This document shows positions 20,026-28,800 of a stretch of DNA of 64,000 nucleotides, piece by piece. Source of the DNA: Macrostomum hystrix (Eukaryota > Platyhelminthes > Macrostomidae); contig CATNEN010000029.1 of the NCBI GenBank assembly GCA_950097015.1, positions 186,001 to 250,000 on the forward strand. The letters are read 5' to 3'. Both the position numbers and the translations under genes were made by a program. Within the stretch, counting starts at the first letter, position 1. Each line of letters opens with the position of its first letter. Below the pieces are notes generated by a model. It did not search any database, had not been told where the DNA came from, and saw nothing but the letters and a program-made list of their open reading frames with translations.

Positions 20026-20943
20026 TCAGAGTTCATCCGCGTCATGCAACAGCATCGACTGCTGCCGTTGCCACAGTCGCCGGCAGTCATCGCCGCTGAG
20101 CCGGACCGCGCAAGAAAATCCGTGACTCACGAGCTCCTGGCGGAGCCCGCTGCCGCCGCTGGAGCTGTTTGAAGAGCGCGAGAGCTCCAGGCGACCGCGA
20201 TAGCGCCAAGCACCGGCCGCCGTGCCGCAATAGCTCAACATGAGCCGCTCGCCCCTGTCCTGCTCAGTAAGCCAGCTCAGCCGCCAGGCCTCCGTCACAG
20301 CCTGGCCAACCTTCGTCAGGCTGAGCAGCAGGGTGCCGTTCTCCGGCCAGACCGCCGCCACCTGCCGTCGCAATTTCACTGGCGAGCCTTCGAATATGAA
20401 GCCGCCAACGGCGAAGCCGGCGTCACCGTCTAGTAGCTCGCCGCGGCACGGATGACAGTCGTGAAACGGATGTCCGCCACGGACTGCGAACCAGAGCCCG
20501 CTGACTTCGGACAGCGCAGCGGGCGGGCCCCAGGTCTGCAGCTGGTCCGGGCGACAGTCGTCCTCAGAGCCGCCGTCATCCTCGGCACTGGCTGACGCTG
20601 GCGCCCTCAGCTGGACGCAGTTGTGCTCGGTGACTGCGCAGTTGAGAAACTCGGTGAGCAGTCGCACAGCCTTGCACCGGTACAAGCAGGCGGCGGAGCA
20701 GGTGTCACCGGAGTCCACGCAGGAGTGCAGGCAGGTGAGGCAGGCCCGACAGTCGGCGTTGACGGCGCATGAGTAGGACTGGCCAGGACAGCTGTAGGCG
20801 ATGCACCAGGCGTCCAAGGAGTGACCGGCGGCGGCGGTGGCAGAGCGCAGCGCATCCAAGGCAGCAGCGGAGGCGAGCTGCGGCTGTGCGCCCAGATGGA
20901 CCAGGAGTGCCACTAGTAGCAGATTAATTACCTGACGATGCAT
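20026..20943 (-). CDS. Violaxanthin-de-epoxidase-like (VDE lipocalin) secreted protein
   Basis: One exon, 305 codons, ATG at 20943. Residues 1-27 form a signal peptide (VINLLLVALLVHLG core, LASA cleavage region). Residues 47-109 contain twelve cysteines (47, 52, 59, 65, 68, 71, 75, 82, 86, 90, 102, 109) in the arrangement of the VDE N-terminal domain: SCxxxxxxC, CxxCLxxC, TC...C...C, then FLNCAVTEHNCV. It continues into a lipocalin-like part: LSEVSGLWFAVRGGHPFHDC (144-163), where VSGLW is the lipocalin GxW strand and the Asp before Cys163 sits where plant VDE has its catalytic Asp; then GFIFEGSP and LMLSYCGTAAGAWRYRG. The Glu-rich plant C-terminus is absent. The last four residues, ADEL, fit the ER-retention pattern [KRHQSA][DENQ]EL, so an ER-lumenal protein is inferred. 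True VDEs open epoxide rings of xanthophylls in thylakoids; the substrate here is unknown. Confidence 0.8.
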   Translation of the reverse strand: MHRQVINLLLVALLVHLGAQPQLASAAALDALRSATAAAGHSLDAWCIAYSCPGQSYSCAVNADCRACLTCLHSCVDSGDTCSAACLYRCKAVRLLTEFLNCAVTEHNCVQLRAPASASAEDDGGSEDDCRPDQLQTWGPPAALSEVSGLWFAVRGGHPFHDCHPCRGELLDGDAGFAVGGFIFEGSPVKLRRQVAAVWPENGTLLLSLTKVGQAVTEAWRLSWLTEQDRGERLMLSYCGTAAGAWRYRGRLELSRSSNSSSGGSGLRQELVSHGFSCAVRLSGDDCRRLWQRQQSMLLHDADEL

Positions 20944-21344
20944 GTTTCTTCTTTGAGGCCAATTAAGTCACATTGCATGTGGACATAATTATATGCAGAA
21001 TTGAGACTGCGGTCTAAAGTGTCTCATTGGCTTGTCAGTTCTATCTAAATGTGCTCATTATCTAATACTTTAGCTATTAAACAAATGGACGGAAGCTCCT
21101 ATCCCACCTGACATTCGACTGTATGTGTGAGCCGCAGAAAGTGTACCAAAAATGCAGCTCTCACTTTCTGCTCAAGTTCTTCTAGATTGAGGTAAAACGA
21201 GATAGCCCGCCAGAGTCACCTGAAGGTGCGGGACACAGCGGACTTTGCTCCGTAACTGCACACTTTTTGCAGCGCCTGTAACGTTAAGCACCGCCATTAT
21301 ACGAGTGAAGCCAAAGTAATAGCAGAGAATCGTACCTTTAGTCA
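20944..21344. other. 5' flank of the VDE-like gene
   Basis: Mixed-composition DNA without a coding frame. Presumed promoter region, but no motif can be assigned with confidence. Confidence 0.4.
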
Positions 21345-24330
21345 AAGGATAGCAGACAATGACAGCTCAAATCAAGGAATAATGGTTGGAAATGACAGCT
21401 CAAATCAAGGAATAATGGTTGGAAATAACAGCTTAAATCAAGGAAATGACGGCTCAAATCAAAGAATGGCAGGAAATGGTGTCTAAGATCAAAGAATGAC
21501 AGAAAATCGCGGTTAAAATCAAAGAATGGCAGGAAATGGCGTCTAAGATCAAGGAATGGCAGGAAATGGCGTCTAAGATCAAAGAATGACAGAAAATCAC
21601 GGTTAAAATCAAAGAATGACATGAAATGCCGTTTAAGATCAAAGAATGACAGGAAATGCCGTCTAAGATCAAGGAATGACAGGAAATGCCGGTTAAAATC
21701 AAAGAATGACAGGAAATGACGGTTAAAATCAAAGAATGACAGGAAATGCCGGTTAAAATCAAAGAATGACAGGAAATGACGGTTAAAATCAAAGAATGAC
21801 AGGAAATTCCGTCTAAGATCAAGGAATGGCAGGAAATGATGGTTAAAATCAAAGAATGACAGGAAATGACGGTTAAAATCAAAGAATGACAGGAAATGCC
21901 GTCTAAGATCAAAGAATGACAGGAAATGCCGTCTAAGATCAAATAATGACAGGAAATGGCGTCTAAGATCAAATAATGACAGGAAATGCCGTCTAAGATC
22001 AAATAATGACAGGAAATGCCGTCTAAGATCAAGGAATGACAGGAAATGCCGTCTAAGATCAAGGAATGACAGGAAATGCCGTCTAAGATCAAGGAATGAC
22101 AGGAAATGCCGTCTAAGATCAAGGAATGACAGGAAATGCCGTCTAAGATCAAGGAATGACAGGAAATGCCGTCTAAGATCAAGGAATGACAGGAAATGCC
22201 GTCTAAGATCAAGGAATGACGGGAAATGACGACTGAACTCAAAGAATGACAGGAAATGCCGTCTAAGATCAAAGAATGACAGGAAATGCCGTCTAAGATC
22301 AAGGAATGACAGGAAATGCCGTCTAAGATCAAGGAATGACAGGAAATGCCGTCTAAGATCAAGGAATGACAGGAAATGCCGGTTAAAATCAAAGAATGAC
22401 AGGAAATGACGACTGAACTCAAAGAATGACAGGAAATGCCGTCTAAGATCAAGGAATGACAGGAAATGCCGTCTAAGATCAAAGAATGACAGGAAATGCC
22501 GTCTAAGATCAAGGAATGACAGGAAATGCCGTCTAAGATCAAGGAATGACAGGAAATGCCGTCTAAGATCAAGGAATGACAGGAAATGCCGGTTAAAATC
22601 AAAGAATGACAGGAAATGACGACTGAACTCAAAGAATGACAGGAAATGCCGTCTAAGATCAAAGAATGACAGGAAATGCCGTCTAAGATCAAGGAATGAC
22701 AGGAAATGACGACTGAACTCAAAGAATGACAGGAAATGCCGTCTAAGATCAAGGAATGACAGGAAATGCCGTCTAAGATCAAAGAATGACAGGAAATGCC
22801 GTCTAAGATCAAGGAATGACAGGAAATGCCGTCTAAGATCAAGGAATGACAGGAAATGCCGTCTAAGATCAAGGAATGACGGGAAATGACGACTGAACTC
22901 AAAGAATGACAGGAAATGCCGTCTAAGATCAAAGAATGACAGGAAATGCCGTCTAAGATCAAGGAATGACAGGAAATGCCGACTAAGATCAAAGAATGAC
23001 AGGAAATGCCGTCTAAGATCAAGGAATGACAGGAAATGCCGTCTAAGATCAAGGAATGACAGGAAATGCCGTCTAAGATCAAATAATGACAGGAAATGCC
23101 GTCTAAGATCAAGGAATGACAGGAAATGCCGTCTAAGATCAAGGAATGACAGGAAATGCCGTCTAAGATCAAATAATGACAGGAAATGCCGTCTAAGATC
23201 AAGGAATGACAGGAAATGCCGTCTAAGATCAAGGAATGACAGGAAATGCCGTCTAAGATCAAGGAATGACAGGAAATGCCGTCTAAGATCAAGGAATGAC
23301 AGGAAATGCCGGTTAAAATCAAAGAATGACAGGAAATGACGACTGAACTCAAAGAATGACAGGAAATGCCGTCTAAGATCAAAGAATGACAGCAAATGAT
23401 GGTTAAAATCAAAGAATGACAGGAAATGCGTCTAAGATCAAATAATGACAGGAAATGCCGTCTAAGATCAAATAATGACAGGAAATGCCGTCTAAGATCA
23501 AATAATGACAGGAAATGCCGTCTAAGATCAAATAATGACAGGAAATGCCGTCTAAGTTCAAAGAATGACAGGAAATGCCGTCTAAGATCAAGGAATGACA
23601 GGAAATGCCGTCTAAGATCAAGGAATGACAGGAAATGCCGTCTAAGATCAAGGAATGACAGGAAATGCCGGTTAAAATCAAAGAATGACAGGAAATGACG
23701 ACTGAACTCAAAGAATGACAGGAAATGCCGTCTAAGATCAAAGAATGACAGGAAATGCCGTCTAAGATCAAGGAATGACAGGAAATGCCGTCTAAGATCA
23801 AGGAATGACAGGAAATGCCGTCTAAGATCAAGGAATGACAGGAAATGCCGTCTAAGATCAAGGAATGACAGGAAATGCCGTCTAAGATCAAGGAATGACA
23901 GGAAATGCCGGTTAAAATCAAAGAATGACAGGAAATGCCGTCTAAGATCAAAGAATGACAGGAAATGATGGTTAAAATCAAAGAATGACAGGAAATGCCG
24001 TCTAAGATCAAAGAATGACAGCAAATGATGGTTAAAATCAAAGAATGACAGGAAATGCCGTCTAAGATCAAAGAATGACAGCAAATGATGGTTAAAATCA
24101 AAGAATGACAGCAAATGACGGTTAAAATCAAAGAATGACAGGAAATGCCGTCTAAGATCAAGGAATGACAGGAAATGATGGTTAAAATCAAAGAATGACA
24201 GGAAATGACGGTTAAAATCAAAGAATGACAGGAAATGCCGTCTAAGATCAAGGAATGACAGGAAATGATGGTTAAAATCAAAGAATGACAGGAAATGACG
24301 ACTGAACTCAAAGAATGACAGCGAAAAATA
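21345..24330. repeat. Minisatellite, 30-bp unit, about 98 copies
   Basis: Units share AATGACAGGAAATG and differ in the rest, giving three main types: GTCTAAGATCAAGG, GGTTAAAATCAAAG and GACTGAACTCAAAG. Type order is irregular, but short blocks (several GTCTAAG units, then GGTTAAA, then GACTGAA) recur, indicating higher-order duplication. Because 30 is a multiple of 3, the minus strand stays open in more than one frame for hundreds of codons (FLSFLDLRRH, SLILDGISCH). A one-base deletion near 23429 shifts the register, which argues against selection on any frame. Confidence 0.95.
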
Positions 24331-25204
24331 ACAAGACATATACAAGAGCATTCAGCAATAGTTTTACCCAAGACTGCGGTAAAAATGTGGAAAAGAAAAA
24401 AGACAAAATAAAACATCCAAACCTAACGCTGTATAATGTATTTATGTATATAATTTATATATGTAGGTATATATGCTTGAGAAAAGCACGGGTTAAGGGG
24501 TGGGCATGTGCAGCGGGCTTGCAAAATAGAATGATGCTCATACTACTGAATATAGTAGTCATGAGGAGCAGGATTGATAAATTAATAAACAAAAAGTTTA
24601 AGCGGTATTTAGCACAAAAAGCAACTGTTATTTTTTAATTCGGATAAACTAAAAAAACTGTAAAACTGAGGGGAAAAACACACACACATGCGGAATACGC
24701 ACACGGCCTGTACACAACTGTCGCAGTTGTTATAGAAAAAGACAAGATAAATAATAAAACAGCCGTATTATTATAGCAGACCATCATTAAACTGGCTACA
24801 CAGCAGAAGTTTGTTGGTCTAGTCAGAATCACTTCCCAGTCCATGCTATATTAGCAGTTCAAACTAGTGACCCAATAAATCACTGTCATAAAAATGTTAG
24901 GCTTTTAAACGCCTATTACTGTTAGTAAGTAGCAAAACATTTTCAACAAACACACAATATAGACAAATAATACCAAATTGAATTTTGATTTAGCATGCAC
25001 GCAAGCGATAGTGGCAAACGAATGAGAAAAAAAAACAACAATGCACAGGACACAGATAACAATGATTTTGTAGTGGCTAGCTCACATTAGTTAGTTCAGA
25101 CTTTTGTCACGATTGGCACTGAACTAGTGTCACTGAAAATGATACAGATTTAACTTTTTTTTCTAATTTTCAAGCTCTGATTTTGTTCTGTAAATCAGAT
25201 GTCT
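24331..25204. other. AT-rich intergenic DNA
   Basis: No gene. A CACACACA stretch near 24680 and TATATA-rich bases near 24440-24475 are the only simple-sequence features. Confidence 0.5.
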
Positions 25205-25512
25205 GAACTTCCCGAGTCCACGGACTACTGTGAATGGCTGACCTTTCCCAGTCCACGGACTACTGTGGATAACTGCCCTTCCTCAGTCCACGGGCTACTG
25301 TGAATGGCTGCCCTTTCCCAGTCCACGGACAACTATGGATGGCAGCTCTAACCCAGTCCACGGACTACTGTGGATGGCTGCTCTAACCCAGTCCACGGAC
25401 TGTTGTGGATGGCTGCCCTTCAAAGTCCACGGACTACTATGGATGGCTGCTTTAACCCAGTCCACGGACTACTGTGGATGGCTGCTCTAACCCAGTCCAC
25501 GGACTGTTGTAG
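25205..25512 (+). repeat. Minisatellite of about 35 bp sharing the SINE-B core
   Basis: About nine units of CAGTCCACGGACTACTGTGG plus ATGGCTGCTCTAACC or ATGGCTGCCCTTTCC. Its core, AGTCCACGGACT, is one base away from the AGTCCATGGACT palindrome in SINE-B, and an intact SINE-B copy starts directly at the right end. Confidence 0.85.
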
Positions 25513-25735
25513 ATGTAGTCTAGTGGTTAGAGCGGCGGACTCACGAACTAAAGGTCAGGGGTTCGATTCAAAACTACGCATTAATAATTTTTTACTTTTA
25601 GCAGCTAACTCTGCATTGCTTCACTTAACCCAGGTATTGAGAGTATGTGGAACGCCCAGTCCATGGACTGAACAGTCGTACGCAGCCTTCACATGTGCAG
25701 CAGCACTATAGCTGCGGCTGTGCTGTCGGCTGCAT
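25513..25735 (+). mobile_element. SINE-B copy (tRNA-derived)
   Basis: Head: GTAGTCTAGTGGTTAGAGCG (box A-like) and GGGGTTCGATTC (box B-like, 25558-25569). Body: AGCTAACTCTGCATTGCTTC, ACTTAACCCAGGTATTGA. Tail: palindrome CAGTCCATGGACTG at 25657-25670, then GTCGTACGCAGCCTTCACAT. It matches the copy at 39.5 kb and, reversed, that at 51.0 kb. Confidence 0.8.
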
Positions 25736-25848
25736 ATATGATCCGATCGGGCATTTTATTTATATTTTTTAATTACTATTATAATAACTGATCAGAAGGA
25801 ACACAATAAAAAGCTGTAACACTTTTATTAACAAGATTTTCTCTTCCA

Positions 25849-25854
25849 TTTATT
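25849..25854 (-). promoter_or_regulatory. Polyadenylation signal of the CTD phosphatase gene
   Basis: AATAAA on the minus strand, 30 bases past the stop codon at 25884-25886. Another AATAAA lies near 25755-25760. Confidence 0.5.
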
Positions 25855-25883
25855 AAATTTATAGCCTAGGTTATTGAAATGAC

Positions 25884-28800
25884 TCAGGAAGTGGCGCCGG
25901 ACAATTCAACAGTCGGCTGAATGTCGCTCAGTTCAACAGTGTTGGCATCCGCGCCGGCATCGCCAGCGTCGCCGATTTCAGCAGCAACCGCAGCCGCATT
26001 GTCGTGCGATGCGCCGCCGCTATCAGCGAAAATAACTGAGACAGCTTCATCGGCAAAGGACTCCTGTTGCTGCTGTGGCTGCTGCTGCGGCGGCGGTTGC
26101 AGCGAAAATGGTGGCGGATTTTCGCAAATAAACTCGGAAACTGAAGAGGCGGCCGACAATCTCTCCATATAAGGCAGTAGATCGCGCAGCTCAGTGTCCA
26201 ACTGATCTCCAACCCAGGTGCGCACTCGAATCTGCATTGGTTAGGAGCCGAAATCGGGTCACTGTTCACCTACTTTTACAGTCTGCTGATGGCATGCTAT
26301 TCTAGGCATATTTGGAGACGTATTCATAACCATCAATTTCAAGCTAAACTCACAGCGTTCTCCGTGTTAAACATGTAGGAAGCCGGTGAGTTGTCAATAA
26401 TAACACACCGATCTACAGGCCGGCCCAGCTGGGCCAGGTCTTTTACAAAATTGTCACCGTGAAAGACGCACGATTCGCGGAATAGGCGATATTTGAAGGC
26501 CGACCACCGGTCTAGACGGTCAGATACCGGATCAGCGTACTGTGGGATGGTTAGGGATTATAACTGAGGATCTGGGAGGGTTCCGTGTGAGAATCTGAGG
26601 ATTTGAGAGTGTCAGATCACAAAGATACCAACTAGTATCACTGGGTAGAAGCAGTGGTCAGAGCAGTTCTTACCTTGGCCAGGCTAGCGGTGAACAGCAC
26701 GCATTCAAATAGCTGGCCCATTCGCTCCAGGAACTCATCAGTGAAAGGACGCTTGAGCACATAGACCTGGTGCACCAAGCCTTCGATTTCAACGTCAATG
26801 ATGAAATCTGGATCGTCAACGTACTGAAGTGATGCAGATGCGAATTGTGTTAATAAAGAGCGAAGCGTAACTATGAAGTTCCATTATAAAACGGCCAATG
26901 CTAAACGCAAGCTGAAGGTCCCGAAGCTTGGATTGATCCGCTAAAGTTATTTGGGGTGTAGCGGCGGACTTGGGGACTTGTGCAATTTAAGCCTTTTTTA
27001 ACTATTTTACGCCCGAGTACACTGTCACTAAATAAAGTACCAATGCCCCACAGCCCGGGGGCGAGTGGGTCAGCGGCTAACGTCGCTGCCTCGCACTCCA
27101 AAGGACGCTAGTTCGATTCACCCTTCAAGTCACGATTAATTTCGGGACTTGTTGGGGGGGTTTGGACAGTAGCGACCGGCGGAGGTGCACCATATTTCGT
27201 GCAATCAAAGCTTGAAATAATAGCTTCGCTCCTGCCTTCTGTGTGCCTGCTTGTTTGTGTTTGTGTTTGTGCGTTGGGCCGGGTGTGAGGCGTTGTATGG
27301 GGGGTGGGGCGGGTGTGCACCAGCCATGCGTGCTCTGAGCGGCGAGGTTTCACCAGCCGTCTGCGCGCGTGGCTTGGTCCTCTCGTCCCTACCCTTAAGG
27401 CATATAAGTCCTCCCCTGGTTTGGTCAGCTCTGTGCGTGTGCGGGCCTGGGGGTGAGAGGCACTCCGGCTGCCGCCCCCTTCCCCGCTTGGCTTGCGGCT
27501 GTGTATGAGGTGCCTGTGTTCAGGGGTCTAGATGGCGCGATGGGCGACTCCCGCCTAGTTCGCCGGCCTGGGGGCATGCCGTTCCTGCGCTTGTGCGTCA
27601 AGTGCCCCAGGCCCCCCTGCAATTAAGTAAAGTAAGTAAGCCCCACAGCCCTGCACTTAGATCGTATTGTTATTATTTTGGGCACACTAATCCACCTATA
27701 CTAAATTAAGCCCTAAACTCGGACCTTAAATGAGCTGTGCACTAGAGTCTCATCCAGATCGATCACTGCACAAATGCGGTCTCCCAAGTTAGGATCTCGC
27801 GGACCCAGTAGATCAATGGAGAAAGTCTGGCCGCCATTGTGATGATAACGATGGTGCTGCAGGTGTTGCTGCTGCTGCTGCTGCCGCTGATTGCGCCTAG
27901 CAGAGGTGCGCCGGTCCGGGCAGAAACAGCAGAACAGTTCACGAAGTAAGCGGGGTTTGGATCTTTCGCGTGCGGGTGTCACAGCTGTTACTGTTGCTGG
28001 TGCTGTTGCTGGCGCAGCTGTTTGTGGCTTTGTTGAGTCCTCCTGGGCATTTGAACTGCCTTCCTCACTGAGTGCCACCGTGGAATCTCCTATGAATTTA
28101 TATTTTAGTACTACTTTGTCGTTTAGGAAAATAAAAAAGTCATTTATCTAGCAATAAATGTCAACAATGGTGTTAATTACAATGTAAATTCTATTTCTTG
28201 AAGGAAAGAAAAGTTTTTTACAATTAAATAATATTTGTATCAAGACTAAATTTTTAGGATTAAAAGGGTTCTACTACCAATAACATAGTAATTTCACTGA
28301 TATCACCAAAGCTATTGTATGCTGGATTCTTTTATATTACACATCACTTTTTATGCAATTATTAAGAAATATGTATATGTTAACATTTTTGTTTTAAGCT
28401 TTTAGATTTTTTAAGTAACATTGTAGCAATAAAATCTGGCTGAATAGTTTATTCAGGCTTTACAGATTATATATTTGAGAGCCAGTATATATTTCACGTC
28501 TCAGGTCGTGGAATATAGCTGCGACCTGCCAGCGGGCCTAGCAGTGACATGCAGAACATTACAGTACAGCCAGCCCATCCCACCAAGGTAGGGTTAGAGT
28601 GCCGCGCCCACAAGCTGCGGCAGCCAACGGCAGCAAGAACAGAACCCCCAGGGGCCAATGGCGTTAGTCAAGGCTGCGCAGCAGGGACGACCACTCTGGA
28701 AAGTGGACCTGAGGGTTTTAGTGGTTCAAGGAGGCGAGCTGGAGGCCGAGGAAACAGAAGTGGCGCTGGCAGCTTACAAGGAGAGAGAGCAGGCCTACAT

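Noticed and set aside
21338-24416. Minus-strand frames of 335, 685 and 965 codons in the 30-bp array
   Set aside because: They are by-products of a stop-poor unit divisible by three; two frames are open over the same bases and an indel switches between them.
27713-28078. Exon 28089-27725 read as a separate gene starting at 28078
   Set aside because: The codon at 28078 is GTG; an acceptor just upstream and phase 1 agreement with the exon at 31620-31458 show it is an internal exon of the CTD phosphatase.
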